In this document: positions 40,502 to 50,406 of the stretch, piece by piece
How the letters are laid out: every line of letters begins with the position of its first letter
How positions within the stretch are numbered: the first letter of the stretch is position 1
From: Ktedonobacterales bacterium
GTDB lineage: Bacteria; Chloroflexota; Ktedonobacteria; Ktedonobacterales; JADMIN01
DNA: 52,152 nucleotides
Assembly (NCBI GenBank): GCA_025935195.1
Contig: JAICVS010000014.1
Span: 1 to 52,152 of the forward strand
Direction: 5' to 3'
Notes under the pieces: model-generated
Database searches by the model: none
What the model saw: the letters and a program-made list of their open reading frames with translations, nothing else
What the model was told of the DNA's origin: nothing
Program-made: the position numbers and the translations under genes

Positions 40502-40618
40502 TTAGCCCTGCCGCTGCTTGTGCTTGGGGTTCTTGCTGCAGATGACCATCACGACGCGCTCGCGCCGGATGACCTTGCAGTGCTCGCAGCGCGGCTTGAC
40601 CGACGCTCGGACTTTCAT
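40502..40618 (-). CDS. rpmJ: 50S ribosomal protein L36
   Basis: L36, 38 residues, the C+ zinc-binding form: Cys11, Cys14, Cys27 and His33 in [10 protein letters not shown] and [17 protein letters not shown] 40618 has GGAG ten bases upstream. It lies between infA and rpsM as in most bacteria, but with 230-250-bp spacers on both sides that are longer than usual; no extra gene was recognised in them. Confidence 0.96.
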   Translation of the reverse strand: MKVRASVKPRCEHCKVIRRERVVMVICSKNPKHKQRQG

Positions 40619-40872
40619 CGTGATGAACTCCTCTATAATGATGCCCGCGTGATCGCGTGTGTTTGCCGCTGCCGTCTGGAAGCGACGCTCTGTTGAGAGA
40701 GGCGAGCGGCGCGGCCAACGGGATACGCGCGTAGGCGGAATTGGCCATCCTGCCTAGTGGATGAAGACGGGCGCGGCAACCCCGGCGCATGGCGACAAAA
40801 AGCTCTGCCTACACGCTCAACATGCTGTCTGTGCGAGCGAGGATGCACCAGTCCCTGTGGGCGCCGCGCGGC

Positions 40873-41097
40873 TCAGCCGCGCACACGCCAGGTGATGCGT
40901 CCCTTCGTGAGGTCGTAGGGGGTAAGCTCGACGCGCACCTTGTCGCCGGGGACGATACGCACGAAGTTCATGCGCACCTTGCCGGAGAGGTGGGCGAGCA
41001 CGCTATGCTCCCCATCGGCCAACAGCACACGGAACATGGCATTGGGCAGGGCTTCCGTCACCGTGCCCTCGACTTCAATCCCATCACGCTTGGGCAT
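40873..41097 (-). CDS. infA: translation initiation factor IF-1
   Basis: IF-1, 74 residues, a single OB fold that occupies the A site during initiation. Diagnostic: [38 protein letters not shown] and the end [23 protein letters not shown] 41097 has AAAGG five bases upstream. It is the first gene after the promoter at 41258-41286, so it starts the infA-rpsI transcript. map, its usual upstream neighbour, is displaced by more than 9 kb. Confidence 0.97.
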   Translation of the reverse strand: MPKRDGIEVEGTVTEALPNAMFRVLLADGEHSVLAHLSGKVRMNFVRIVPGDKVRVELTPYDLTKGRITWRVRG

Positions 41098-41257
41098 ACA
41101 GGCCTTTCTTCAACATCGCCACATCCACACGAACTCCTCGCACCCACCACGCGAGCCAGTAGCCCGCACACACCACGGCGCGCTCACAGCGCGGTATTTC
41201 GCACATGAGCGTGGGCCGGATACGTTTATGCTGGGCGCAAGGTGCAGCCAACTTCTA

Positions 41258-41286
41258 AGTATAGCACCTTGACCTTCGCACCGCAA
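41258..41286 (-). promoter_or_regulatory. promoter of the infA-ribosomal operon
   Basis: Minus strand TTGCGG (41281-41286), 17-bp spacer, TATACT (41258-41263); predicted start is near 41251 with a leader of about 150 nt. It lies right after the hcr cassette and lets the ribosomal genes be expressed independently of it. Confidence 0.65.
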
Positions 41287-41363
41287 GTGGCAATTTTCAG
41301 CGATTGGGCGCGAAGGATGGACGCGCGGCCGGATCGCTCGCGTGCGTAGGCGCTCAGTGTATC

Positions 41364-42386
41364 TCAGTGTATCACGGATGGGGCGATCAGCGCATCGAGG
41401 GCGCGACGGATGTAGGCGCGCACGATACGACGGCGCAGGGCGATGGTGCCGGCGGTGTTGTCCATGGGGTGGGCGGCTTTGTAGCCCAGCTCGGCGGCGG
41501 CATCGAGCAGATCGGGGGTCCAGGGCTGGCCGCGCAGCAGCGCCTCGACTTCCGGCAGGGGCAGTGGGCGGGTGGCGACGCCTTGCAGCACGAGCCGCAC
41601 GTCGGCGCACTGGGCGCCATCGAAGCGGGCGACGGCGGCGACGCTGGCGATGGGGAAGTCGAAGGCGCCGCGCACGCGGTACTTCTCGTAGGTGGAGCGC
41701 CAGTCGCCCGGCGGGGATGGGACGTAGAGATCGGTCAGCACGTCGCCGTCATGCAGGCGCACGGGGTGGATGCCGTCGTCGTGGTAGAGATCGGCGATGG
41801 GCAGGATGCGGTCGCCGGCGCGCGAGGCGATGCGCGCGGTGGCGCCGAGGGCGATGAGGACGGGCGCGGTGTCGCAGGAGGAGACGGCGTAGCAGCCGGT
41901 GCCATTGGGGGCGACGCGGCAGATCTCGGAGCCGCGCTTGAGGCAGTAGTCACGGGCCTTGCGCCAGAATTCGGACTGGTTGTAGTAGTTGCAGCGCGTG
42001 TCGAGGCAGAGGTTGCCGCCGAGGGTGCCCATCTGGCGGAGCTGGGGGGTGGAGATGACTTCGGCGGCGCGCGCGAGTGCGGGGTAGCGCGCGCGGATGA
42101 TGGGGGAGGCGGCAAGCTCGCTGAGGCGGACGCCGGCGCCCAGGCGCAGGCCGTGCTCAGGATCGTAGGCGATGCCGCGCAGGGCGGCGACGCCGCGCAG
42201 GCCGACGACGACCTGGGGGGTGAAGACGCGGTGCTTCATGTTGGGCAGCACGTCGGTGCCGCCGGCCATGAGCATGGCATGGGCCTGCGGGTCTTTGTCG
42301 GCGGCGCTGGAGAACTCGCCCATCCATTCCAACGCTTCGGCGACGGTGCGCGCGGCGCGGTACTCGAACTTCGGTAAACGCATCAT
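41364..42386 (-). CDS. hcrB: 4-hydroxybenzoyl-CoA-reductase-type FAD subunit (beta)
   Basis: FAD-binding subunit of a molybdenum hydroxylase, 340 residues. FAD-domain motifs are MLMAGGTDVLPNMK and QLRQMGTLGGNLCLDTRCNY. The key feature is a cysteine loop absent from ordinary xanthine dehydrogenases: Cys132, Cys148, Cys156 and Cys165 (spacings 16, 8, 9). To my knowledge, this matches the extra [4Fe-4S] cluster of 4-hydroxybenzoyl-CoA reductase HcrB, used to pass low-potential electrons to the molybdenum site. The start overlaps the stop of the large subunit (ATGA). A C-terminal CO-dehydrogenase-flavoprotein-like domain follows. The enzyme would reductively remove the para-hydroxyl from an aryl-CoA. 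Confidence 0.88.
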   Translation of the reverse strand: MMRLPKFEYRAARTVAEALEWMGEFSSAADKDPQAHAMLMAGGTDVLPNMKHRVFTPQVVVGLRGVAALRGIAYDPEHGLRLGAGVRLSELAASPIIRARYPALARAAEVISTPQLRQMGTLGGNLCLDTRCNYYNQSEFWRKARDYCLKRGSEICRVAPNGTGCYAVSSCDTAPVLIALGATARIASRAGDRILPIADLYHDDGIHPVRLHDGDVLTDLYVPSPPGDWRSTYEKYRVRGAFDFPIASVAAVARFDGAQCADVRLVLQGVATRPLPLPEVEALLRGQPWTPDLLDAAAELGYKAAHPMDNTAGTIALRRRIVRAYIRRALDALIAPSVIH

Positions 42387-44703
42387 AGCGGCATCACCTC
42401 GATGGGGGTGGGTGCGCCGTGGGGGCGGGCGGGCGCGGGGAGCGGGCGCTGGCGCTCTTTGAGGGCGCGGGCAATCTTGTCGGGGGTGATGGGGGTGGAG
42501 TCTACGCGGGCGCGGATGGCGTCGTAGACGGCGTTGGCGATGGCGGGGATGATGGGGTTGAGCGGACCTTCGCCGGCCTCTTTGGCGCCGTACGGGCCTT
42601 CGTGGTCGTGGGTCTCGACGGTGAGGGCGACGATCTCAGGGGTGTCGTAGATGGTGGGGAGCTTGTATTCGAGCAGGGAAGGGATTTTGTGCAGCCCCTT
42701 GCGGAAGACCTGCTCCTCCAGCACGGCCTCGCCGAAGCCCATGTAGGCGCTGCCCTCGATTTGGCCTTCGACGAGCGTGGGATTGAGGGCGCGGCCGCAG
42801 TCATGGGCGACCCAGAGCTTTTCGACGCGCAGGTCGTAGGTGTCGGGGTCTACGGCGACCTGGGCGACGCAGGCCGTGTAGCTGTAGGCGGGGGAGATGC
42901 CGACGCCAGCGCCCTTGAACTCGCCGCCGAGCTTCGGCGGGGTGTAGCTGCCGACGGCGCTGAGGGTGCCGTGCGCGGCCTCGGCGAGCTGCGCGGCTTC
43001 CGCGAAGGCGAGGCCGGTGGCGGGGTCGTCCGCGAGGTGGATGCGGCCGTCCGCGGCGGTGAGGCGCTCCGCGGGGACGCCGAGGTGCGCGGCGGCGGCT
43101 TCAAACAGCAGCGCACGCAGCTTGGTGGCGGCGGCGCGGGCGGCGTTGCCGGCCATGAAGGTGACGCGCGAGGAATAGCTGCCGAGGTCCACCGGCGTGA
43201 GGTCGGTGTCGCCGGTGTAGACGCGGATGTCGAGCAGGGCGATGCCCAGCTCGTGGGCGACGATCTGCGCGAGCATGGTGTCGGAGCCTTGGCCGATGTC
43301 GGAGGAGCCGCAGAGCACGGCCACACCGCCGCCGCGATCAATGGTGACGATCACGCCGGAGTGGGGCATGTCGTTCCAGTAGATGGCTTTGCCGGCGCCG
43401 GTGACGTACGAGCTGATGGCGATGCCGAGGCCGGTGCCGGCGGGCATGCGGCCGCGCCGCTCGCGCCAGCGTGAGGCCTCCACCACTTTGTCCACGCACT
43501 CGACGAGGCCGCAGGAGGTGACGCGCAGGCCGTTGACGGTGGTGCTGTACGGTTCGATGGCGAGCTGCTTGCGATAGGCGGCGGGGTCGAGGCCGAGCTG
43601 TTCGGCGATCTTGTCGAGCTGGCACTCGAAGGCGTAGCGCGGCTGCGTGGAGCCGTGGCCGCGCTTGGGGCCGCAGGCGGGCTTGTTGGTGTAGAGGCGC
43701 ATGCCGTCGAACTTGTAGCGCGGGATTTTGTAGGTGACGGTGAGCAGGGCGCCGGTGTAGTAGACGGTGGCGAGGCCGTAGCTGGCGTAGGCGCCGCCGT
43801 CGAGGAAGGTCTGGAGGTGGACGGCGGTGATGGCGCCGTCACGCTTGACGCCGGTTTTGAGGATCATCTTGACGGGATGGCGGCCGCGATGGCAGTAGAA
43901 GACCTCTTCGCGACTGAGAGTGAACTTGACGGGGCGGCCGTGGCGCAGGGCGAAGAGCGCGGCGGCGAAGTCGTGGGCGAACGGCTCGCACTTGCCGCCG
44001 AAGCCGCCGCCAACGGGCGGGACGATCACGCGCAGGCGGCTGCGCGGAATCTCCAGCACTTTGGCGACCTCGCGGTGGACGTAGTGCGGGGTCTGGGTGG
44101 AGGTCCAAAGGGTGATCTTGCCATCGGGGCGGCAGTCGGCGACACAGGAGTGCTCTTCCATCGGCGCGTGGGTCGTGCCCTCGAAAAAGAAGGTGTCCTC
44201 GCGCACGAGGTCGGCCTGGGCAAAGCCTTCGTCTACGTCGCCGAAGTCGAGATGGACCTCTTTCATGATGTTGCCGCGTTTGGTGGTGTCGTGGAGGCGG
44301 ATATCCTCGCGCGCCAGCGCTTCCTCGATGGTCGAGACGGTGGGCAGCGGCGCGTAGACGACCTCGATGAGATCCAATGCTTCTTCGGCGGTCTCTTCGT
44401 CCACGGCGACGACGGCGGCGACCGGCTCGCCAACGTAGCGCACTGTGTCCAGCGCGAAGGGGTATTCGTCCTGGGTGGTGGGCATGATGCCGTAGCGGCG
44501 CGGCAGATCGGCAGCGGTGATCACGTCGAGGACGCCGGGGTGGGCGCGGGCGCGGGCGATGTCGAGCCGCAGGATGCGCGCGTGGGGGTGCGGGCTGCGC
44601 AGGATGCGGCCGTGGGCCATGCGCGGGAGGGTGAGGTCGTCGGCGTATTTGGCGGCGCCGGTGACTTTGGCATAGCTGTCAATCTTGGGGAGCGATGTGC
44701 CGA

Positions 44704-44707
<4 letters not shown>
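42383..44707 (-). CDS. hcrA: 4-hydroxybenzoyl-CoA-reductase-type molybdopterin subunit (alpha)
   Basis: Large Mo-cofactor subunit of the xanthine-oxidase family, 774 residues. Landmarks: the start LPKIDSYAKVTGAAKYADDL; the Moco-contact loop PPVGGGFGGKCEP; THAPMEEHSCVADCRPDG; GSSDIGQGSDTMLAQI; and the C-terminal GAKEAGEGPLNP (about 707-718), whose second Glu is the probable catalytic base. The YGAKEAGEGPLNP form is the one found in 4-hydroxybenzoyl-CoA reductase and relatives. ATGA overlaps with both neighbouring subunit genes indicate tight coupling and stoichiometric synthesis. No XdhC-type maturation gene is present in the window. Confidence 0.9.
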
Positions 44708-45225
<518 letters not shown>

Positions 45226-45245
45226 GGGATGCACTCCTGGCATGA

Positions 45246-46565
45246 TCACGACGCTTCGCCGCGGCGATCCACCACACGGCGGGCTTTCAGCTCGAAGCGT
45301 GGCAGAGCGCCGGCGGGAACGGCGCGCACAGGCACGCGCAGGGCGAGCGCGGTGCGCAGCGCGTCCTCGACGCGCGGAACCTGTTCCGCGGGGCATTCGA
45401 CTTCCAGCGCGATCTCGTCCATCGCGCCGCCTTTGGAGACGGTGATGCGGAACTCCCGCACGTCGGGGATGGCGCGCAAGACGCCCTCGATGGCGGAGGG
45501 GTAGATGTTGACGCCGCGCACGATGAGCATGTCATCCGCACGGCCGAGCACACCGCCGGACAGCGTCAGATAGGTGCGGCCACAGGGGCAGGTGGCGGGG
45601 CCGCGTTGCACGAGGTCGCGCGTGCGGTAACGAATGTTGGGCGTGCCCCAGCGGCCGAGGTTGGTGAGGACGAGCTCGCCTTGCTCGCCCTCGGCGACCG
45701 GCTCCCCGGTGCGCGGATCGAGAATCTCGGCGATGAACTCGGCTTCGTTGACGTGGACCGCATGCTGGTCGCGGCAGGTGAAGGCATAGGCGCCCATCTC
45801 GGTCATGCCGATGTGGTCGTAGGTGCGCGCGCCCCAAGATTCTTCGATGCGCTGGCGAGTGCTGGGGATGGAGGCGCCCGGCTCGCCGGCATGGATGGTG
45901 ACGCGGATGGCGGAAGAGGCGAGGTCTATGCCTTCGGCGCCAGCGACCTCGGCGAGGTGCAGCGCATAGGTGGGCGTGCAGACGAGCACGGTGGCGTTGG
46001 TGGCGAGGATGGCGCGCAGGCGTTGGACGGAGGTCTGCCCGCCGCCGGGGACGACGAGTGCGCCCGCGCGCTTGGCGCCTTCGTAGGCGGACCAGAAGCC
46101 GATGAACGGCCCGAAGGAGAAGGCGAGGAAGACGACATCTTCGGGCGTAACACCGGCGGCGCGGTAGATGGTCACCCAGCAGTCGGCCCACCAGTCCCAG
46201 CCCTCGGTGGTGTCGAGGATGCGCAGCGGCTCGCCGGTGGTGCCGGAGGTCTGGTGCAGGCGCACGTAGTCACGCAGGGGCGCGGTGAGGTTGGCGCCGT
46301 AGGGGGGATGCTCGCGCTGGTCGGCGATCAGCTCGCCCTTGGTGGTGAAGGGCAGGAGCCGCAGCGCGTCGAGGTCGGTGAGGCGCGCGGTGTCGAGGCC
46401 GGCGAGCTTGCGCTGGTAGAAGGGGTTGCCATCGAGGACGCGGCGCAGGCCGGCGCGCAGGCGATTGATCTGATACGCGGCGATCTCGTCGCGCGAGGCG
46501 GTCTGGAGCGTGGGCTGGGGCGGCGGGCCGGCGGCGATGGCCGAGGCGGCGAGTTGGGAATGCAC
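45246..46565 (-). CDS. phenylacetate-CoA ligase family enzyme (aryl-CoA ligase)
   Basis: AMP-forming acid-CoA ligase of the PaaK type, 439 residues. P-loop HQTSGTTGEP (about 104-113), adenylate-binding YDHIGMTEMGAY, the LGRWGTPNIRYRTRDLV block with hinge region, and the C-terminal GVNIYPSAIEGVL/REFRIT block that carries the CoA half reaction. Its place as first gene of the reductase operon suggests that it activates the aromatic acid, for example 4-hydroxybenzoate, for the reductase. True phenylacetate or another aryl acid is possible. The GTG start has GAGAGG six bases upstream. Confidence 0.88.
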   Translation of the reverse strand: MHSQLAASAIAAGPPPQPTLQTASRDEIAAYQINRLRAGLRRVLDGNPFYQRKLAGLDTARLTDLDALRLLPFTTKGELIADQREHPPYGANLTAPLRDYVRLHQTSGTTGEPLRILDTTEGWDWWADCWVTIYRAAGVTPEDVVFLAFSFGPFIGFWSAYEGAKRAGALVVPGGGQTSVQRLRAILATNATVLVCTPTYALHLAEVAGAEGIDLASSAIRVTIHAGEPGASIPSTRQRIEESWGARTYDHIGMTEMGAYAFTCRDQHAVHVNEAEFIAEILDPRTGEPVAEGEQGELVLTNLGRWGTPNIRYRTRDLVQRGPATCPCGRTYLTLSGGVLGRADDMLIVRGVNIYPSAIEGVLRAIPDVREFRITVSKGGAMDEIALEVECPAEQVPRVEDALRTALALRVPVRAVPAGALPRFELKARRVVDRRGEAS

Positions 46566-46626
46566 GCGAACCTCTCCTTCTTCTTCCTTCCTCGTCGTTG
46601 CTTGCGGGGGCTCTTACCCCATGGGG

Positions 46627-47421
46627 TTAGCCGGCGCCCAGGGCGCGGGAGACACCACGCGCTTCCACACGCAGCAGATCGGCGGCGCGCGCGAGCGTTT
46701 CGCCGGAGAAGCGCGAGGCGACCCCGGCGATCCAGAGGATCGCGACGAGCGCGCCGCCGAAGCCGTGGATGGGCGCGGCGAGGGCGTTGACGCCGGTGAG
46801 ATACTCGCCGTGATCCGCGCCGATGCCGCGCCGGGCGGTTTCTTCAACGGCGGCCAGGAACGCGGCGGGATCGGTCAGCGTTTCGTCGGTGAAGCGAGGC
46901 AGCGGGTGGGTGTCCACATACGCGCGGCGGCGCTCCGGCGGCCAGCTCGCCAGCACGACGCGGCCAGTCGCGGCGGCCAGCAGCGGCACACGCACGCCGC
47001 GCGGGGCGGAGATGCGCAACGCCAGGCGCTCGCCCTCGACCTCGACGCGCTCGACGATGCGCACACCGTCGGCTTCAGGCCGGCCCAGGAATATTGTCTC
47101 GCCCAACTCGGCGGCGAGGCGGCGCATGGCGGGCAGGGCGAACTGGCGCAGCCCCGCATGGTGGATGTAGGCCTGGGCGAGGTCGTAGATGCGCGGCCCC
47201 AGCACGTAGCCGCGCTCATCCGACGGCTCGACGGCGCCGGCGGCTTCGAGCGTACGCAGCAGGCCGTGCAGGCTGCCCTTGCTCATGCCCAGCACACGCG
47301 CCAGCTCGGAGAGCGTGTAACTTTCCTCGGCGGCGCCGAGCAGTTCGAGCAGGCGAAAGGCGCGCTCGACCATCGGCGCCGGGCTGGCCGCGACTGGGGA
47401 GATACCCTCTTGCTGAGTCAC
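46627..47421 (-). CDS. IclR-family transcriptional regulator
   Basis: IclR-type regulator, 264 residues. The N-terminal winged helix has MVERAFRLLELLG and SYTLSELARVLGMSKGSLHGLLRTLEAAGAVE. The C-terminal effector domain has LRQFALPAMRRLAAELGETIFLG, the VRIVERVE strand, RVPLLAAATGRVVLA, and ADHGEYLTGVNALAAPI. IclR proteins usually sense small aromatic or organic acids. The gene sits between the hcr operon (same strand) and the divergent transporter. The start is uncertain: GTG 47421 and GTG 47457 are both in frame and neither has a good ribosome binding site. Two palindromes overlap or precede them. Confidence 0.9.
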   Translation of the reverse strand: MTQQEGISPVAASPAPMVERAFRLLELLGAAEESYTLSELARVLGMSKGSLHGLLRTLEAAGAVEPSDERGYVLGPRIYDLAQAYIHHAGLRQFALPAMRRLAAELGETIFLGRPEADGVRIVERVEVEGERLALRISAPRGVRVPLLAAATGRVVLASWPPERRRAYVDTHPLPRFTDETLTDPAAFLAAVEETARRGIGADHGEYLTGVNALAAPIHGFGGALVAILWIAGVASRFSGETLARAADLLRVEARGVSRALGAG

Positions 47422-47438
47422 GATTTGTTCCGTATACT
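47410..47438 (+). promoter_or_regulatory. promoter of the MFS transporter gene
   Basis: TTGCTG (47410-47415), 17-bp spacer, TATACT (47433-47438). The -10 is embedded in the palindrome at 47427-47442. Confidence 0.55.
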
Positions 47439-47464
47439 GAACGTATTGTTCCGACACGGGAACA
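47427..47464. promoter_or_regulatory. candidate IclR operators
   Basis: Two palindromes in the iclR-transporter gap: GTTCCGTATACTGAAC (47427-47442, 14 of 16 positions symmetric), overlapping the transporter -10; and TGTTCCGACACGGGAACA (47447-47464, perfect 6-bp arms). They share the GTTC/GAAC half-site. A TTGACA for iclR lies at 47488-47493 (minus strand), so the second site covers its start region and could mediate autoregulation. Confidence 0.5.
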
Positions 47465-47573
47465 GTGTGGCCGATTGGAGGGCAGGCTGTCAAGTCCCCG
47501 GAGGGAGCGGTGACGCGGAGGGCGCCGGCTCCGGGCTGGTGATGTATCGGGAACCAGAAATGGAAGGTAGCAC

Positions 47574-49076
47574 ATGGCAGCAGATCCACGCACAGTCAGT
47601 CCTGGCGCCGTGATCGCGCGCCAGGATCGGATCCAGGTCTGGTCGCTTCCCTACCTCTTCGTCGTCGTGATTGGTCTCGGCTTCCTCTTCACCTTCTACG
47701 ACATCTTCGACATCAACGTGTCGTTCCTGCAGACCTGCACGCAGATCGTGCCGAAGTGTTACGTCGGGCCACCGCCGGTGCCGGCTGGGCTGACCGAGGC
47801 ATCGGAGCTGCTCGGCCTGCCGGTGTTGTGGAACCTGATCGGCTACGTGATCGGCGCGCTCGTGCTCAGTCCGCTGGCGGATCGCTTCGGCCGGCGCGAC
47901 ATGCTGCTGGTGACGATGGTGATCACGGGCCTGGGCTCGCTGTTCACGGCGTTCACCAACGACTACACGACGTTCATCGTCGCGCGCACGATCACCGGCA
48001 TCGGCATCGGCGCGGACCTGGCGATCGTGAACACGTACATTGGTGAGGTGGCCCCGCGCGGTGGCCGCGCCAAGTACACCTCGCTGATCTTCATCATGTC
48101 GGCGCTGGGCGCGTTCCTGGGCATCTGGCTGGGGTTGATCCTGACGACACCGGCGGCGCCATTCCCACTGGGCCTGCCGTTCGCGCAGGTGCCTAATCCC
48201 GCGCTGTCGAAGGGGGTGTTCCTAGGCAACGGCTGGCGCATCATGTACGTGGTGGGCGCGGCGCTGGCGGTGATCGGCGTTCTGCTGCGCGTACAGTTGC
48301 CGGAGTCGCCGCGCTGGCTCGTCTCGCGCGGGCGCATCGCCGAGGCGGACGCGGTGGTGCGGCGCATGGAGGATCGGGCGTCGCGCAGTGGCGGTGGTGT
48401 GGCGCTGCCGCAGGCGGTGGATGAGGTGCCGGTGGCGTCAACGGCATCAGCGCCGTTCGCGGCGATCTTCGGCAATCCCAGATACCTGGGGCGGCTGGTG
48501 CTGCTGCTGTTGGTCTGGCTGACGGGCTACGTGACGGTGTACTCGTTCGGCGCGGGGTTCACAACGATCCTGGCGTCGCTGGGCTATCCGCCGCCGGAGG
48601 CGGGGCTGATCGTCGCGGTGGGCGTGTTCGGTTTCATCATCTGCGCCATCTTCTCGTACTACTTCGCGGAGCGACTGGAGCGCAAGCTCTGGCTGCCGAT
48701 TGGGGCGGTGCTGACGCTGATCGGGGGCGTACTGATCGCGGCGGGCGGCGAGTTCTCGTCGCCGACGGCGACGCCGGTGGTGGCGTTCATCGGCTCGATC
48801 ATCGTCTTCTTCGGCTTCAACATCTGGGTGCCGGCGACGTACGCCTGGTCCATCGAGAGCTTCCCAACGCGGGCGCGCACGACGGGCTTCGGCATCGTGG
48901 ACGGCATCGGCCACGTCGGCGGCGGCGTGGGGCTGCTGCTGATCGCGCCGCTGCTGGCGACGATCAGCCCGCTGAGCGCGTTCCTGCTGATCGGCGGGTT
49001 CCTGGTGGTCTCGGCGGTGATCGCGCAGTTTGGCGGCGCGACGCGCGGCAAACGGCTGGATCTGGTTTCGCCGTAG
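47574..49076 (+). CDS. MFS transporter, probably aromatic acid/H+ symporter
   Basis: Twelve-helix major facilitator, 500 residues. Family motifs: DRFGRRD after TM2, a charged loop with RGGRAKY after TM4, PESPRWLVSRGR at the end of TM6, and ERLERKLW after TM8. TM1 contains acidic residues (FYDIFDINVSF), as in acid/H+ symporters of the PcaK/BenK type and related sugar-porter-like carriers. Divergent transcription from an IclR gene beside an aryl-CoA ligase/reductase operon makes 4-hydroxybenzoate or a related aryl acid the most likely cargo (inference). ATG 47574 has GGAAGG six bases upstream. A hairpin repeat follows the stop. Confidence 0.85.
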   Translation: MAADPRTVSPGAVIARQDRIQVWSLPYLFVVVIGLGFLFTFYDIFDINVSFLQTCTQIVPKCYVGPPPVPAGLTEASELLGLPVLWNLIGYVIGALVLSPLADRFGRRDMLLVTMVITGLGSLFTAFTNDYTTFIVARTITGIGIGADLAIVNTYIGEVAPRGGRAKYTSLIFIMSALGAFLGIWLGLILTTPAAPFPLGLPFAQVPNPALSKGVFLGNGWRIMYVVGAALAVIGVLLRVQLPESPRWLVSRGRIAEADAVVRRMEDRASRSGGGVALPQAVDEVPVASTASAPFAAIFGNPRYLGRLVLLLLVWLTGYVTVYSFGAGFTTILASLGYPPPEAGLIVAVGVFGFIICAIFSYYFAERLERKLWLPIGAVLTLIGGVLIAAGGEFSSPTATPVVAFIGSIIVFFGFNIWVPATYAWSIESFPTRARTTGFGIVDGIGHVGGGVGLLLIAPLLATISPLSAFLLIGGFLVVSAVIAQFGGATRGKRLDLVSP

Positions 49077-49082
49077 TATGGG

Positions 49083-49130
49083 GAGTCCTCACCCCCCCGG
49101 CCCCCTCTCCCCGCGGGGAGAGGGGGTGCC
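49083..49130. repeat. CCTCACCCCC hairpin repeat, copy 7
   Basis: Perfect 12-bp stem CCCCCTCTCCCC (49101-49112) with GGGGAGAGGGGG (49115-49126). It starts seven bases after the transporter stop, between convergent genes; likely transcript end. Confidence 0.65.
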
Positions 49131-49156
49131 GTGATGCCCTGATCAGCGTTCGTGGG

Positions 49157-50185
49157 CTATGAGCCACGCTGGGCGTAGGCGAGGTAGAAGGGGCGGACGC
49201 AGGGGCGGGAGCCGTATTCAGCATCGGCGCGCACGGCGGCGAGCGCCTGGTCGAAGGTCTGGGAGGAGGTGACGCCTTCGGCTAGAATCAGGGGACGCAG
49301 GCTCTCGTAGAAAGCGACAGCGTCGGCCGCGTTCATCTGGCCGGAACGGCCACCGATGCGCCCCACCGGCGCGTCGAACTCGTGGAAGGCGACGTTGACG
49401 ATGCCGGCGGCGCGCAGGAAGGCGCCGATGCGAGCGCCGATGTCGAGGTCAATGCCGCGGTGGGCGGCGACCTCACGTGCCCAACGGTTGAGCGTTTCCA
49501 TCTCGGGCGGGCCATTGCGAGGCAGGCCGCTCTCCATCAGCTCTAGCCAGCCGCCCGGCCGTGTAACCCGCAGCAGTTCGCGCACGACCGCGGGCCAGCT
49601 CGCGGCGGGAATGGCGGTGAAGAGCAGGCGCATATGCACGAAGTCGAAGGCGGCGCCGGCGAAGGGCATGGGTTGGAGGAGATCGCCCGCGACGAAGGCG
49701 ACGTTGTCGGTCATTTTGGTTCCAGCCGGCGCGGCGAGGGGCGGCAGAATATCGAAGCCGACGACATTCGCGGCGGGGAAGAGGGCCGCGACTTCCATCG
49801 TCCAGCGCCCCGGCCCACAGCCGGCGTCGAGGATGCTGGCGGGCTGCATGACGGGGGCGGCATAATTGCCCTGCATCAGTTGGCGAATCAGGTGATGCTG
49901 GAAGTCGAGCCGGCGCGCTTCGCGCTCGTCTTTGGGCAGGATGTCGGGGATGTCGGCGCGATAGGAGCGGCCATCGAGCGCGATGTAGCCGTGGCCGACG
50001 TCATCCATCAGCACCTTGGTGCCCGCGCTCGGCTGCGCGCCACCCAGCAGGACGAAGCCGGGGCCTTCCTCCAGTGATTCGTCCACCGGCGCCCCCGGCA
50101 CGTAGAGCTTGCGCGGCTGCGATGGGCCGGGGGCGTCGTCCGCCGGAGACTCATCGCCATGTCGTTGACCACTGAACCATTTCAT
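49157..50185 (-). CDS. class I SAM-dependent methyltransferase
   Basis: A 342-residue methyltransferase. Motif I is SILDAGCGPGRWTMEVA (118-134), then VVGFDI (motif II), FVAGDLLQPMPF (motif III region), FDFVHMRLLFTAIP and LLRVTRPGGWLEL (post-motif). An N-terminal ~90 residues (SGQRHGDESPADD, then KLYVPGAP) look disordered and then strand-rich and are not part of the core. The substrate is unknown. ATG 50185 has AGGAGG seven bases upstream. It lies with the hcr cassette between map and infA, but nothing links it functionally. Confidence 0.85.
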   Translation of the reverse strand: MKWFSGQRHGDESPADDAPGPSQPRKLYVPGAPVDESLEEGPGFVLLGGAQPSAGTKVLMDDVGHGYIALDGRSYRADIPDILPKDEREARRLDFQHHLIRQLMQGNYAAPVMQPASILDAGCGPGRWTMEVAALFPAANVVGFDILPPLAAPAGTKMTDNVAFVAGDLLQPMPFAGAAFDFVHMRLLFTAIPAASWPAVVRELLRVTRPGGWLELMESGLPRNGPPEMETLNRWAREVAAHRGIDLDIGARIGAFLRAAGIVNVAFHEFDAPVGRIGGRSGQMNAADAVAFYESLRPLILAEGVTSSQTFDQALAAVRADAEYGSRPCVRPFYLAYAQRGS

Positions 50186-50340
50186 GAGGGTGCCTCCTGT
50201 ATCGTGCGGAAGCTCGCAATCATCCAGAATGCACGCGAGATTGATACGGACGTGATGGCGATGGATGTGAGAGGCGACATGCTCCGGGCAACAATCAGGC
50301 AACGATGGATGGGGCCGAGTGGAACGCGACATCCATTGCC

Positions 50341-50369
50341 ATAATATACCTACTACCCAGCATTGGGAA
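50341..50369 (-). promoter_or_regulatory. possible promoter of the methyltransferase gene
   Basis: Minus strand TTCCCA (50364-50369), 17-bp spacer, TATTAT (50341-50346); about 150 nt before the ATG. The -35 is weak. Confidence 0.35.
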
Positions 50370-50406
50370 GGGGGAGTCGAACGGAGTTGAGTCCGTCAGG
50401 AAGCGC

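Noticed and set aside
40633-40638. TATAAT on the plus strand upstream of rpmJ.
   Set aside because: No -35 at a workable distance and no plus-strand gene follows; it overlaps the rpmJ ribosome binding region by chance.
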